From NCBI RefSeq assembly GCF_900111735.1, contig NZ_FOHW01000019.1, forward strand, positions 1 to 64,000: a DNA stretch of 64,000 nt, given 5' to 3'. Each line of letters starts with the position of its first letter. Positions within the stretch are counted from its first letter, which is position 1. The DNA comes from Pseudomonas graminis (GTDB lineage: Bacteria > Pseudomonadota > Gammaproteobacteria > Pseudomonadales > Pseudomonadaceae). Of the stretch, positions 52,454 through 61,951 are shown piece after piece. The position numbers were made by a program, and so were the translations under genes. The notes under the pieces were generated by a model. It worked only from the letters and a program-made list of their open reading frames with translations, was not told the DNA's origin and ran no database searches.

Positions 52454-53308
52454 CTACTCAACCTTCCTGAACACAAACACCAACCCCACCACGATCAGTA
52501 CCATCCCCAGCATACTCATCAGCGCCAGGCGGTTGCCGTAGATCAGGTAGTCCATCATCGCGGTGACGCCGGGCACCAGGTAGAACAGGCTGGTGACGTT
52601 GACAAGATTGCCCTGGGCGATGAGCCGGTAGAGCAGGAACGTCGCCAGCACCGACACCACCAGCCCCATGTACAGCACCGGCACGTAAAAGCCGATGCTG
52701 TGCTCGAAATGAAAGGGCTGAAAGGGTACGAACACCGCGCAGACCACCGTCCCCGCAAGGTATTGCACCGGCAACGTGCCGAGGGGGTTGTCGGTGATGC
52801 GCTTCTGCATGATCGAGCCGCCGGTCATGCTCAACATGCCAAGCACGCCGAAAGCCATGCCGGCGAGCGATCCGCCGTCGCCGATGCCTTGCCAGACCAC
52901 CAGCACCAGACCCGCCAGCCCCAGACTCAGGCCGAACATGCGTGACCCCGAGCGGCTGCGCTCGACCAGCACGGCCGTCAGAATCGGTTGCACGCCCATG
53001 ATCGTGGCCATCACGCCAGGCGCGACTTTCATGTCCAGCGCCAGCAGGTAGCAGATCTGATAAGCGCCCAGCAGCACAGCGCCCGTCATCAGGGCGAAGC
53101 CCATCGAGGCTCGTGTGGCGGGAAGCTTGTACCCCAAGGCCGGGATCAGAATCGCCAGCGCCCCCAGCGCCAGCAGAAAACGGAACAGCAAAAACGCAAA
53201 AGGAGAAGCGTGGGTCAGGCCCCACTTGGAAACAATTGCGCCGCTGCTCCAGAGCAGGACGAAAAGGGTCGTCGTGGCCATCGAGGCCAAGGCTTTATGA
53301 GCGAACAT
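52454..53308 (-). CDS. EamA/DMT-family transporter
   Basis: This 284-residue inner-membrane protein has ten predicted segments in two EamA halves (WSSGAIVSKWGLTHASP in the first, NLVNVTSLFYLVPGVTAMMD in the second). It probably exports a small metabolite or amino acid; the substrate is unknown. The ATG at 53308 lies behind a weak ribosome site. It stands alone between the REPIN array and the porin gene. Confidence 0.88.
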   Translation of the reverse strand: MFAHKALASMATTTLFVLLWSSGAIVSKWGLTHASPFAFLLFRFLLALGALAILIPALGYKLPATRASMGFALMTGAVLLGAYQICYLLALDMKVAPGVMATIMGVQPILTAVLVERSRSGSRMFGLSLGLAGLVLVVWQGIGDGGSLAGMAFGVLGMLSMTGGSIMQKRITDNPLGTLPVQYLAGTVVCAVFVPFQPFHFEHSIGFYVPVLYMGLVVSVLATFLLYRLIAQGNLVNVTSLFYLVPGVTAMMDYLIYGNRLALMSMLGMVLIVVGLVFVFRKVE

Positions 53309-53702
53309 GAGTCACCTGTGATTCAGACAAAATCGGACCCGGCACGAACCGGATTCACGGATGTTTTGCGAACGTTTGCAGGCTTCGGTCGACAGCGTTG
53401 AGGCAGTCGATCAGCCGAGCGCAACGACGCCTGGCGGTGCAACGGCGCACACGACAGGGCTATTCACAGGTGGGGGTGGCGGGTAGCGCGTGATGAAAGC
53501 GATTTGCATGCAGCCGCACGGTTCCGCAACAGCGCGAGCCGTGGCGGAGAAAGCGAACCGGGTGCGGGATGCGGGCATCGTGTTCATCTTCTGAAGGAGT
53601 GACTCAGTGTTGCCAGGTGTTACAGCAACGAGGCCGACTATAAACAGCCGACGAGGTCTCGCGCAACAGCGTTTTGCACGTCGGCCAATTTGACCGGACG
53701 AC
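53309..53702. other. Gene-free spacer
   Basis: This spacer separates the EamA gene start from the porin gene stop. I see only very short reading frames without supporting features and no clear REP element, terminator or RNA gene. The promoter of the EamA gene must lie at its left end. Confidence 0.5.
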
Positions 53703-55025
53703 TCAGTCCAGCAGGTTCAGCGGATACTGCACCACGATATACAAGCGGTCGATATCGTCGCCCCCCTCAGCGTCGTTACCCCGGTGCGAAACATGGGACA
53801 CGTCGAACGACAGGTTTTTGGCCGGTCCCGACTGAACGACGTATTTCAGGTCGATGTCGCGCTCCCAGTGACGTCCGTCCTTGCCCTGAATCGGCTGATA
53901 ACGTCCGGTGACGTCATCTAACGGCTGATACACCGCGCCCCGTGGCGCATGGGTGCCATCAATGCCGCTGCCGCGCACATAGCGGGTCATGAACGTGAGA
54001 CCGGGAATGCCAACGGCGGCGAACGAAAGGTCGTAGCGCGCCTGCCACGACTGCTCATGCGCGCCGTTGAAGTCGGCGTATTTGATCGAGTTGGCCAGAT
54101 AGATCGAGTCGCCCCCCACAAAGTCGAATGGCGTGTCGCCGTCGATCTTCTGCCAACCAAGGGAGAATCCCTGGGAGCCAACGCTGTATTTCGCCAGCAG
54201 GCTGTAAGCGGTGTTACTCAGTGCGCCTGCCTTTGCGTCGCCCTGATCCAGGGTGCGGTAGAGATTGCCGTCCAGCAAAAACGAACTGTTGTCCGACAGC
54301 ACGCTCAAGTGATGCAGATTGGTGTAGTACTGCCGCCAGGTGTCAGTGAGCTGTGAGGCGTACACCGAGCCGCCGAATGGAGAATCGCCAGTGGTCTCGA
54401 CACCCATCAGACTCAGCGACGAACCGCGGGTGCTGGCACCGTAGCCATCGAAATCGCCCTTGGCTGTCGAAGCGTTTTGGTTCTTGAAGGCGGTAAAGTG
54501 CCCGGCCACCAGCTTCAGTCCATCGACGTCGCCGCTGTCAAGATAAAAGCCCGTGGCGTACTCCGGTTGCAGGCGCTTGTCGCCGGTATCCAGCACGGGG
54601 GTTTCCACTTCCATTTCGCCAAACTTCAGCGTGGTCTTCGAAATCCTCAGTTTGAGCGCGCCGCCCGCATCGGAATAATCGTCGGCAGCTCGCCCGTCAT
54701 CGCCCAGCGGCAACAGACCGGTTCCGGCTCGCCCCTTTCCGCTGTCGAGTTTCAGGCCGTAGAACGCATGCGCATCGACGCCGAACCCGACAGTGCCTTG
54801 GGTGAACCCTGATTGCAGATTGGCGATAAACCCCTGCGCCCACTCCTGGCGGTAACTCTGCCCGGCGTGCCCTGTGCGGTAGTCGTTATCCAGAAAGAAG
54901 TTGCGTGCCAGCACATTCAGCGAGGTATCGGCGAGAAAACCATGTTCCTCATCGGCAGTGGCCGCCATCAGGTTGCTGGAGCATGAGAGTAACGCGAGAG
55001 ACAACAGGGATATTCGGCTTGCCAT
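53703..55025 (-). CDS. OprD-family outer-membrane porin
   Basis: This 440-residue porin of the OprD/Occ family forms an 18-strand barrel for uptake of small nutrients. The signal peptide spans about 1-22 (ending SSNLMA|AT). Family features are the early FLADTSLNVLARNFFLDNDY and the late LDLKYVVQSGPAKNLSFDV-like strand pattern. The start at 55025 (MASRIS) follows AAGGCAGATCC; the frame runs upstream to 55085 without a ribosome site. Substrate specificity (basic amino acids or carboxylates) is not readable. Confidence 0.9.
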   Translation of the reverse strand: MASRISLLSLALLSCSSNLMAATADEEHGFLADTSLNVLARNFFLDNDYRTGHAGQSYRQEWAQGFIANLQSGFTQGTVGFGVDAHAFYGLKLDSGKGRAGTGLLPLGDDGRAADDYSDAGGALKLRISKTTLKFGEMEVETPVLDTGDKRLQPEYATGFYLDSGDVDGLKLVAGHFTAFKNQNASTAKGDFDGYGASTRGSSLSLMGVETTGDSPFGGSVYASQLTDTWRQYYTNLHHLSVLSDNSSFLLDGNLYRTLDQGDAKAGALSNTAYSLLAKYSVGSQGFSLGWQKIDGDTPFDFVGGDSIYLANSIKYADFNGAHEQSWQARYDLSFAAVGIPGLTFMTRYVRGSGIDGTHAPRGAVYQPLDDVTGRYQPIQGKDGRHWERDIDLKYVVQSGPAKNLSFDVSHVSHRGNDAEGGDDIDRLYIVVQYPLNLLD

Positions 55026-55160
55026 GGATCTGCCTTCTTCAAAATGTTCCTGGCAAAAAGGCGTGATGACGACAACCAGGAGCACTCAATGGTCGGCGCA
55101 GGGTGGTTAGCGGGATTGAATGGGCGTGCTATTAGCCATGAATGGCCGTCCGCCAGAAAC

Positions 55161-55194
55161 AAAAAAGCGCCGCTGCACAGTCTGCAACGGCGCT
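55161..55194 (-). terminator. Terminator of the lpxO-like gene
   Basis: AGCGCCG-T-TGCA and TGCA-GCGGCGCT pair on the minus strand with an ACTG-type loop, then six U follow. It lies 17 bases past the stop at 55211. Confidence 0.85.
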
Positions 55195-55210
55195 CGATAG
55201 ACCCGTTTGT

Positions 55211-56149
55211 TCAGCCGAACAACCAGTAGCCCAGCAGCGTCAGCACGATCACCGCCAGCACCGGACGCAGGATGCGATAGGCCTTGGGGTTGGCGCGTTT
55301 GAACTGCTTGACCTTGCCGCTGAAGCTGTTGCTGAAGCGCTTGCTGAACGCATAGGCCTGATTGATCCCGCCGACGCGTTCGTCATCGGTGTTCTGCGGC
55401 GCGGTGGCACGGCCCAGAAATGCGCTGACGCGGCGGTTGACGGCGATCATGAAGCGATTGCTCAACGGTCGCTCGATGTCGCAGAACAGGATCACGCGGG
55501 TGACGTCGGTTTCGTTCTTGACCCAGTGCACGTAGGTTTCATCGAACATAACGTCATCACCGTCGCGCCAGGCGTAGACCTGACCGTCGACGAAGATCCG
55601 GCAATCGTCGGAGTTCGGCGTCGACAGGCCCAGGTGATATCGCAGCGAACCGGCGAACGGGTCGCGGTGCGGGTTCAAATGGCTGCCGCCGGGCAACAGA
55701 GCGAACATCGCGCCTTTGACGTTGGGAATGCGGCTGACCAGTTCCACCGTCTTGGGGCACAACGCCTCGGCGGATGGCAGCGGTTTGTCGTACCACTTGA
55801 GGTAAAAACGCTTCCAGCCCTTTTTGAAGAACGAACCGAAACCCGCGTCGTTGTCCTTGGCAGCGGCACGGATATAGCCTTCGTCGAACAGGTGCATGGC
55901 TTCGTCGCGGATGGTTTCCCAGTTGTCGCGCAGCACATCGAGCTCGGGAAACTTGCTGCGGTCCAGGTACGGCTTGGACGGCACGCTGGAGAACAGGTAC
56001 ATCAAAGCGTTATACGGGGCGAACAGTGCGGAGTGATTCACGAACTGGCGCAATACCGGCAAACGCGCCTTGCCGCGCAAATGCACGTACAGCGTGCTGC
56101 CGACAAACAGCAGCAGAATCGCCGCTTTGACAGCAAAAGAAAGGGTCAT
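55211..56149 (-). CDS. lpxO: Aspartyl/asparaginyl beta-hydroxylase family, LpxO-like lipid A hydroxylase
   Basis: This 312-residue Fe(II)/2-oxoglutarate-dependent hydroxylase has an N-terminal membrane segment (about 5-22) and a weak C-terminal one. The metal-site region reads SHLNPHRDPFAGSLRYHLGL (His-x-Asp type), followed by FDETYVHWVKNE with the distal His and by VILFCDIERPL. LpxO adds a 2-hydroxyl group to a lipid A acyl chain at the inner membrane. Length and the hydrophobic anchor fit LpxO better than soluble hydroxylases. The ATG follows AAGGAGAGTTTC. Confidence 0.85.
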   Translation of the reverse strand: MTLSFAVKAAILLLFVGSTLYVHLRGKARLPVLRQFVNHSALFAPYNALMYLFSSVPSKPYLDRSKFPELDVLRDNWETIRDEAMHLFDEGYIRAAAKDNDAGFGSFFKKGWKRFYLKWYDKPLPSAEALCPKTVELVSRIPNVKGAMFALLPGGSHLNPHRDPFAGSLRYHLGLSTPNSDDCRIFVDGQVYAWRDGDDVMFDETYVHWVKNETDVTRVILFCDIERPLSNRFMIAVNRRVSAFLGRATAPQNTDDERVGGINQAYAFSKRFSNSFSGKVKQFKRANPKAYRILRPVLAVIVLTLLGYWLFG

Positions 56150-56199
56150 GAAACTCTCCTTGGAACAGGCAAAAATCTGGCGGCACGATAAAAACGATT

Positions 56200-56333
56200 G
56201 TGGGAGCGTGGCTTGTCCCGCGATCTGCCGGAAACCGGCAGCAAACCCTAGCGATGCGTTGCAATTGACACACCGTGTTAGCAGAAATCACGACGACTGC
56301 GTCGCCGATCGCGGGACAAGCCACGCTCCTACA
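56200..56333. repeat. REPIN (GCGTGGCTTGTCCCGCGA type)
   Basis: Inverted arms GGGAGCGTGGCTTGTCCCGC and its complement enclose about 90 bases. It fills most of the spacer between cysK and the lpxO-like gene; the rest of 56150-56477 shows no gene. Confidence 0.85.
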
Positions 56334-56477
56334 TGAATCAACAGCACGCGGCGTGCGGATTCTAGTGCAACACAAAACCCGACGGATGAGCTGGGACAAT
56401 CACACGGCGGGTTTCGAATGGCGGTCATCATAAGCTTTAGTCCGCCGCGTAAAAAGCCGAAGCGGATGCGGACACGA

Positions 56478-57452
56478 CTATTGGGTCAGCTCGCGTTCAG
56501 TAAACAGGTCGCTGAAGAGCATGCTCGACAAGTAGCGCTCACCCGAGTCCGGCAGTACCACCACGATCGTCTTGCCCTGCATTTCCGGCTTCTCGGCCAG
56601 ACGCACCGCTGCGTGCATGGCCGCGCCGCAGGAGATACCGCAAAGAATCCCCTCCTCCTGCATCAGCCGCAGGGCCATGGCCTTGGCTTCTTCATCACTG
56701 ACCAGTTCGACGCGATCAACAATCGACAGGTCGAGGTTTTTCGGGATAAAACCTGCGCCGATGCCCTGAATCTTGTGCGGGTTAGGCTTGATCTCTTCAC
56801 CGGCCATCGCCTGGGTGATGATCGGCGAGCCCATGGGTTCGACAGCCACCGAGATAATCGGCTTGCCCATGGCGTGCTTGATGTAGCGCGAAACGCCGGT
56901 GATGGTGCCGCCGGTGCCGACGCCCGCCACCAGCACGTCGATGGCGCCGTCAGTGTCGTTCCAGATTTCCGGGCCGGTGGTCTTCTCGTGAATGGCCGGG
57001 TTGGCCGGGTTTTCGAACTGCGCCGGCATGAAGTACGTGGCGGGATCACTGGCGAGCAGCTCCTCGGCCTTCGCGATGGAGCCTTTCATGCCCTGCGCCG
57101 GCTCGGTCAATACCAGTTCCGCGCCCAAGGCCTTGAGCACCTTGCGCCGCTCTATACTCATCGAGGCCGGCATGGTCAGGGTCAGCTTGTAGCCACGGGC
57201 TGCGGCGACAAACGCAAGGCCGATGCCGGTATTGCCGGAGGTGGGTTCGACGATGGTCATGCCGGGCTTGAGTTTGCCGCTGCTTTCGGCGTCCCAGATC
57301 ATGTTCGCGCCGATCCGGCACTTGACGGAATACCCCGGATTACGCCCCTCGATCTTGGCCAGGATGGTGACCCCGCGTGGCGCGATGCGGTTGATCTGCA
57401 CCAGTGGCGTGTTGCCGATGGAATGGGCGTTATCTGCGTAAATACGGCTCAT
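56478..57452 (-). CDS. cysK: Cysteine synthase A
   Basis: This 324-residue PLP enzyme makes cysteine from O-acetylserine and sulfide. The PLP lysine lies in [14 protein letters not shown] (Lys near 44). The substrate loop is [12 protein letters not shown], and the phosphate-binding loop is [28 protein letters not shown] near the end is typical of CysK. The ATG follows AAGGACCCGGTC. It is divergent from the DUF748 gene. Confidence 0.95.
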   Translation of the reverse strand: MSRIYADNAHSIGNTPLVQINRIAPRGVTILAKIEGRNPGYSVKCRIGANMIWDAESSGKLKPGMTIVEPTSGNTGIGLAFVAAARGYKLTLTMPASMSIERRKVLKALGAELVLTEPAQGMKGSIAKAEELLASDPATYFMPAQFENPANPAIHEKTTGPEIWNDTDGAIDVLVAGVGTGGTITGVSRYIKHAMGKPIISVAVEPMGSPIITQAMAGEEIKPNPHKIQGIGAGFIPKNLDLSIVDRVELVSDEEAKAMALRLMQEEGILCGISCGAAMHAAVRLAEKPEMQGKTIVVVLPDSGERYLSSMLFSDLFTERELTQ

Positions 57453-57578
57453 GACCGGGTCCTTGTGCAGGTTTGGAAAAGCTCAAAGCCTATGCCTTGA
57501 GCCGGTGCAACGTCCAGTCGAAGCGAACCGATCACCTCGCCAGCAGTCAACAAAACTACGTTACTAGAGGGTGGAGAC

Positions 57579-58652
57579 ATGAAACGTCGTTACAGCTGGC
57601 CGTTATGGACAATTGTTGGCTTGGGGGTGTTGCTGATCGCCGTCCATATCGCGCTGCCCTATGTAGTGCGCAATTATCTCAATGAAAAACTCGCTGACAT
57701 GGGCGACTACCGCGGTCAGGTCACCGATGTGGACCTCGCCCTGTGGCGCGGGGCCTACCGCATCAACGGCCTGAAAATCGTCAAGGTCGACGGCAAGGTG
57801 CCGGTGCCGCTGCTGGATGCGCCGGTCATCGACCTCGCTGTCAGCTGGCACTCCCTCTGGTACGACCATGCCGTGGTCGCCGAGGTCGCGTTTGTCAGCC
57901 CCGAACTCAACTTCGTCGACGGTGGCCCGGACAAGCGCCAGTCCCAGACCGGTGCGGGCACTGACTGGCGCGCTCAGTTGAACAAGCTGCTGCCGATCAC
58001 CCTCAACGAGATGCGCATTCAGGACGGCAAGATCACCTTTAACAACTTCAACTCCACGCCGAAGGTGAAAATCGACGCCGACAGCATCAACGCCAGCATC
58101 TTTAACCTGACCAACGTCGAAGACAAAGCCGGCAAGCGCGATGCCCGCTTCGAGGGCAAGGCCATGCTGCTGGGCCATGCGCCGCTGGAAAGCACTGCGA
58201 CCTTCGACCCGTTCAGCCTGGAGGATTTCGACTTCAAGCTACGCGCGACCGGTATCCAGCTCAAGCGCCTGAACGACTTCGCGTCGGCGTACGGCAAATT
58301 CGATTTCAACGCGGGGGACGGCGACGTGGTCATCGAAGCCCAGGCCACCAATGGCCAGCTCAGTGGCTACATCAAGCCCCTGCTGCGTAATGTCGATGTA
58401 TTTGACTGGCAGCAGGACGTCGAGAACCAGAACAAAGGCTTCTTCCGCTCGATCTGGGAAGCCGTGGTCGGCGGCAGCGAAACAGTGCTCAAGAACCAGG
58501 GGAAGAACCAGTTCGCCACCCGCGTCGAACTCAGCGGCAGTGTTCACAAACAGGACATCAATGCGTTCGAAGCGTTTTTGCAGATCCTGCGCAATGCCTT
58601 CGTGAAGGCGTTCAACACGCGGTATGACAGTGGCAAGAGCGAGGCGAAATAA
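57579..58652 (+). CDS. DUF748 domain protein (AsmA-like)
   Basis: This 357-residue protein has one N-terminal membrane segment (about 8-30) and a large periplasmic part with the DUF748/AsmA-like beta-rich repeat pattern (GQVTDVDLALWRGAYRINGL; ITLNEMRIQDGKITFNNF). Such proteins are thought to span part of the envelope and affect lipid transport or outer-membrane function, but this one is uncharacterised. The ATG follows GGTGGAGAC. It is shorter than many DUF748 proteins, which often exceed 900 residues. Confidence 0.83.
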   Translation: MKRRYSWPLWTIVGLGVLLIAVHIALPYVVRNYLNEKLADMGDYRGQVTDVDLALWRGAYRINGLKIVKVDGKVPVPLLDAPVIDLAVSWHSLWYDHAVVAEVAFVSPELNFVDGGPDKRQSQTGAGTDWRAQLNKLLPITLNEMRIQDGKITFNNFNSTPKVKIDADSINASIFNLTNVEDKAGKRDARFEGKAMLLGHAPLESTATFDPFSLEDFDFKLRATGIQLKRLNDFASAYGKFDFNAGDGDVVIEAQATNGQLSGYIKPLLRNVDVFDWQQDVENQNKGFFRSIWEAVVGGSETVLKNQGKNQFATRVELSGSVHKQDINAFEAFLQILRNAFVKAFNTRYDSGKSEAK

Positions 58653-58678
58653 ACGCAGCGGGTTGACTGGAACATCCC

Positions 58679-58763
58679 TATAGGAGTGAGCTTGCTCGCG
58701 AAGCGTTTAGTCAGCGATGACCTTGATCGCTGACACGCTTCTCTCGCGAGTCCGCTCACTCGC
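58679..58763. repeat. REPIN, diverged right arm
   Basis: The left arm TAGGAGTGAGCTTGCTCGCG is intact; the right arm CTCGCGAGTCCGCTCACTCG has diverged. The right arm overlaps the stop codon of the minus-strand DUF2442-type gene. Confidence 0.7.
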
Positions 58764-59304
58764 CATCTTCGCCTGCCTCCTTGTCGATTCCGGCTGCCTT
58801 GTCGACACCGCCCCCTTTGTCAACGCCATAGGCCGCACGCTTCTCGGCCAGCAACACGCCACTGCCTGACTGATTCTGCAACGCATCCCATCCCAGACAC
58901 GCTAGCGCCAAGGTGCGCGGTGCCGCCTCGCTGCCGTTGGTGTAGCGAGTGATGCTGCGCGTGCTGACGCCCAGCGCTTCGGCCGCCATGGCCAGCGGCA
59001 GCCCGGTGCGCGCGCGCCAGCCGATGAATATCCGCGTGTTCTCATCAGTGGCGGCCTGCGCCTTGGAGTCCAGGTAGAGGGTATCGGCGCCAATCTGGAT
59101 GTCGGCCTCGTCCCACTCGACGGTCCAGCCGTCGTCGCCAATCTGTGCCTGCTTGAAAATGTCCGGATCCTTGAGCGGTTGCAGCCCCGGAAATGCACCA
59201 ATGTCGCTGCTCAGGTCGAGGACGTACTTCATGTCGTTGATGAATGTCAGCGCCAATTGTTGATGAGCCAGCGCCTCTACGGTCTTGAGGCGTGGACGTT
59301 TCAT
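58756..59304 (-). CDS. DUF2442/HTH protein, partner of DUF4160
   Basis: This 182-residue protein has an N-terminal DUF2442-like part (about 45-90: WTVEWDEADIQIGADTLYL) followed by a helix-turn-helix (LAMAAEALGVSTRSITRYTN, about 108-127). The C-terminal tail repeats VDK/IDK-GG/AG words and is low-complexity. The start at 59304 overlaps the DUF4160 stop (ATGA); another ATG at 59313 is possible. DUF4160-DUF2442 pairs recur in bacteria and are suspected toxin-antitoxin or regulator pairs. Its stop lies in a REP arm, so the tail may have been changed by repeat insertion. Confidence 0.75.
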   Translation of the reverse strand: MKRPRLKTVEALAHQQLALTFINDMKYVLDLSSDIGAFPGLQPLKDPDIFKQAQIGDDGWTVEWDEADIQIGADTLYLDSKAQAATDENTRIFIGWRARTGLPLAMAAEALGVSTRSITRYTNGSEAAPRTLALACLGWDALQNQSGSGVLLAEKRAAYGVDKGGGVDKAAGIDKEAGEDGE

Positions 59305-59531
59305 GGATGCCATCGTTTCCATTGCTCCAGCAATTCTGTTTGGTGGGCCCTTACCCATTCGAGCGCCTCCCTGAGTACGCCGGCCGGGGCGTGGCCGAGC
59401 ATGGGTTCAACCAACTGCAGACAGATCAACACATCCAGCCCGCCACCGGTGAGGTGCATGTGAGGCGGCAGGTGATCCTTTTCCCGCAGTTGAATCCTGT
59501 ATTTGTCCCTGAATCTGTATTTAGTCGACAT
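59301..59531 (-). CDS. DUF4160 domain protein
   Basis: This 76-residue protein carries the DUF4160 signature YRIQLREKDHLPPHMHL. The ATG at 59531 (MSTKYRF) is preferred over 59567. It is overlapped by four bases by the DUF2442/HTH gene, so the two are co-translated. Small size, coupling and a DNA-binding partner fit a possible toxin-antitoxin module. No nuclease or kinase motif is seen. Confidence 0.8.
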   Translation of the reverse strand: MSTKYRFRDKYRIQLREKDHLPPHMHLTGGGLDVLICLQLVEPMLGHAPAGVLREALEWVRAHQTELLEQWKRWHP

Positions 59532-59738
59532 GCGCAGGAAGGTATCGCTATTTTGGCGATACCTCAATGGTGGTTACAATTTTCTTCCCGGTCAGACCGT
59601 GACGCTCCATTCAGATACTGAATAAAGCGTCTGCGTTCACAGTCGCGCGGGGTGCGCGGTATAGTCGCTGCATTCTTTGCGCCCTATCTTTCGCGGTTCA
59701 GGCCACTGGTCCGTTCGCGCTGTTCGAGGATTTTCCCG

Positions 59739-60584
59739 ATGAAATTCGAAGGCACCCATGCCTACGTCGCCACCGACGATCTGAAGCTTGCGGTCAATGC
59801 CGCCATCACCCTGGAGCGCCCGCTGCTGGTCAAGGGCGAGCCCGGCACCGGCAAGACCATGCTCGCCGAGCAACTGGCCGAGTCCTTCGGCGCGCGGCTG
59901 ATCACCTGGCACATCAAGTCCACCACCAAGGCGCACCAGGGCCTCTATGAGTACGACGCGGTCAGCCGCCTGCGCGACTCGCAGCTGGGCGTCGACAAAG
60001 TCCACGACGTGCGCAATTACCTGAAGAAAGGCAAGCTCTGGGAAGCCTTTGAATCCGAAGAGCGGGTCATTCTGCTGATCGACGAGATCGACAAGGCGGA
60101 CATCGAATTCCCCAACGACCTGCTGCAAGAACTCGACAAGATGGAGTTCTACGTTTACGAGATCGACGAGACGATCAAGGCCAAAAAGCGCCCGATCATC
60201 ATCATTACGTCCAACAACGAAAAAGAGCTGCCTGACGCCTTTCTGCGCCGCTGTTTCTTTCATTACATCGCGTTCCCTGACCGCAGCACCCTGCAGAAGA
60301 TCGTCGACGTGCATTACCCGAACATCAAGAAGGATCTGGTCAGCGAAGCGCTGGACGTGTTCTTCGACGTGCGCAAAGTCCCGGGCCTGAAGAAAAAGCC
60401 CTCGACCTCCGAACTGGTGGACTGGCTCAAACTGCTGATGGCCGACAACATCGGCGAAGCGGTACTGCGCGAGCGCGACCCCACCAAAGCCATCCCGCCG
60501 CTGGCCGGTGCGCTGGTCAAGAACGAGCAGGACGTGCATCTGCTCGAACGCCTCGCGTTCATGAGTCGTCGCGGCAATCGCTGA
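59739..60584 (+). CDS. MoxR-family AAA+ ATPase
   Basis: This 281-residue ATPase has Walker A GEPGTGKTML (about 34-43), Walker B VILLIDEIDKAD and sensor IIITSNNEKELPDAFLRRC. MoxR ATPases act as chaperones with VWA-domain partners to assemble metal-enzyme or envelope complexes. The partner gene follows after 46 bases. The ATG at 59739 (MKFEGTHAYV) follows GAGGATTTTCCC; the upstream in-frame extension does not look coding. Confidence 0.93.
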   Translation: MKFEGTHAYVATDDLKLAVNAAITLERPLLVKGEPGTGKTMLAEQLAESFGARLITWHIKSTTKAHQGLYEYDAVSRLRDSQLGVDKVHDVRNYLKKGKLWEAFESEERVILLIDEIDKADIEFPNDLLQELDKMEFYVYEIDETIKAKKRPIIIITSNNEKELPDAFLRRCFFHYIAFPDRSTLQKIVDVHYPNIKKDLVSEALDVFFDVRKVPGLKKKPSTSELVDWLKLLMADNIGEAVLRERDPTKAIPPLAGALVKNEQDVHLLERLAFMSRRGNR

Positions 60585-60630
60585 GCCTTTTCTGGTCAAG
60601 CTTATTTAGATCAAGGGCGGGACGCCGATT

Positions 60631-61809
60631 ATGTTGCTCAACCTGTTCAACGAAATGCGCGCGGCCAAAGTGCCGGTATCGTTGCGTGAACTGCTCGACC
60701 TCATCAGTGCGCTGAAGCAGCGCGTGACGTTCGCTGACATGGACGAGTTCTATTACTTGTCGCGCACGATTCTGGTGAAGGACGAGCGCCATTTCGACAA
60801 GTTCGACCGGGCGTTCGGCGCTTACTTCAATGGCCTGGAAAAGCTCGACGATCACTTGCAGGCGCTGATCCCCGAGGACTGGCTGCGCAAGGAATTCGAG
60901 CGCTCGCTGACCGCTGAAGAGCGCGCGCAGATCCAGTCGCTGGGTGGCCTGGACAAACTGATCGAGGAATTCAAGAAGCGTCTGGAAGAGCAAAAGGAGC
61001 GCCACGCCGGCGGCAATAAATGGATCGGCACCGGCGGCACCAGTCCCTTTGGCTCAGGCGGTTACAACCCCGAGGGGATTCGGGTGGGCGACGCCGGCCA
61101 GCGTCAGGGCAAGGCCGCAAAGGTTTGGGATCAGCGCGAGTACAAGAACCTCGATGATGGGGTTGAGCTGGGCACGCGCAACATCAAAGTGGCGCTGCGG
61201 CGTCTGCGGAAGTTCGCGCGCCAGGGTGCGGCGGACGAACTGGACATCGACGGAACCATCGACCATACCGCCCGCGACGCCGGGCTGCTGAACATCCAGA
61301 TGCGTCCCGAACGCCGCAACACCATCAAGCTGTTGCTGCTGTTCGACATCGGCGGTTCGATGGACGCCCACGTGAAGATCTGCGAAGAACTGTTCTCGGC
61401 CTGCAAGACCGAGTTCAAGCACATGGAGTACTTCTACTTTCATAACTTCGTTTACGAATCGGTGTGGAAGAACAACCAGAGGCGCACCTCCGAGCGCACC
61501 CCTACCCAGGACCTGCTGCATAAATACGGCGCCGACTACAAAGTGATCTTTATCGGCGACGCTTCCATGGCGCCCTACGAAATCACCCAACCGGGCGGCA
61601 GCGTCGAACACTGGAACGAAGAAGCGGGTTACGTCTGGATGCAGCGATTCATGGCCAAGTTCAAGAAGATCATCTGGATCAATCCGTACCCCAAAGACGC
61701 TTGGGCCTACACCACCTCCACCAACATCGTGCGCGACTTGATCGAAGATCAGATGTACCCGCTGACACTGCGCGGGCTGGAGGAAGGGATGCGGTATCTG
61801 GCGAAGTAA
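60631..61809 (+). CDS. VWA domain protein (CoxE-like), MoxR partner
   Basis: This 392-residue cytoplasmic protein has a C-terminal von Willebrand A domain. The metal-ion site DxGxS is visible in LLLFDIGGSMDAH (about 237-249), with later FIGDASMAPYE. The N-terminal half is helical (LLDLISALKQRVTFADMDEF). CoxE-like proteins work with MoxR ATPases; the pair probably matures or regulates an unknown client. It follows the MoxR gene on the same strand. Confidence 0.9.
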   Translation: MLLNLFNEMRAAKVPVSLRELLDLISALKQRVTFADMDEFYYLSRTILVKDERHFDKFDRAFGAYFNGLEKLDDHLQALIPEDWLRKEFERSLTAEERAQIQSLGGLDKLIEEFKKRLEEQKERHAGGNKWIGTGGTSPFGSGGYNPEGIRVGDAGQRQGKAAKVWDQREYKNLDDGVELGTRNIKVALRRLRKFARQGAADELDIDGTIDHTARDAGLLNIQMRPERRNTIKLLLLFDIGGSMDAHVKICEELFSACKTEFKHMEYFYFHNFVYESVWKNNQRRTSERTPTQDLLHKYGADYKVIFIGDASMAPYEITQPGGSVEHWNEEAGYVWMQRFMAKFKKIIWINPYPKDAWAYTTSTNIVRDLIEDQMYPLTLRGLEEGMRYLAK

Positions 61810-61818
61810 TGCTGAGAC

Positions 61819-61951
61819 CGTAGGAGCGTGGCTTGTCCCGCGATCGCCGACGCAGTCGTCGTAAAACCGGATTGTGGCGTCCATCACGCGGAACGCATTT
61901 CCGAATTGCTGCCGGTTCCCGGCAGATCGCGGGACAAGCCACGCTCCTACA
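61819..61951. repeat. REPIN (GCGTGGCTTGTCCCGCGA type)
   Basis: Inverted arms GTAGGAGCGTGGCTTGTCCC and its complement enclose about 90 bases. Its right edge provides the TAG stop codon of pxpC on the minus strand (61947-61949). Confidence 0.85.

Noticed and set aside
53492..53593. 33-codon frame in the spacer before the porin gene
   Set aside because: It is too short, with no ribosome site or conserved feature.
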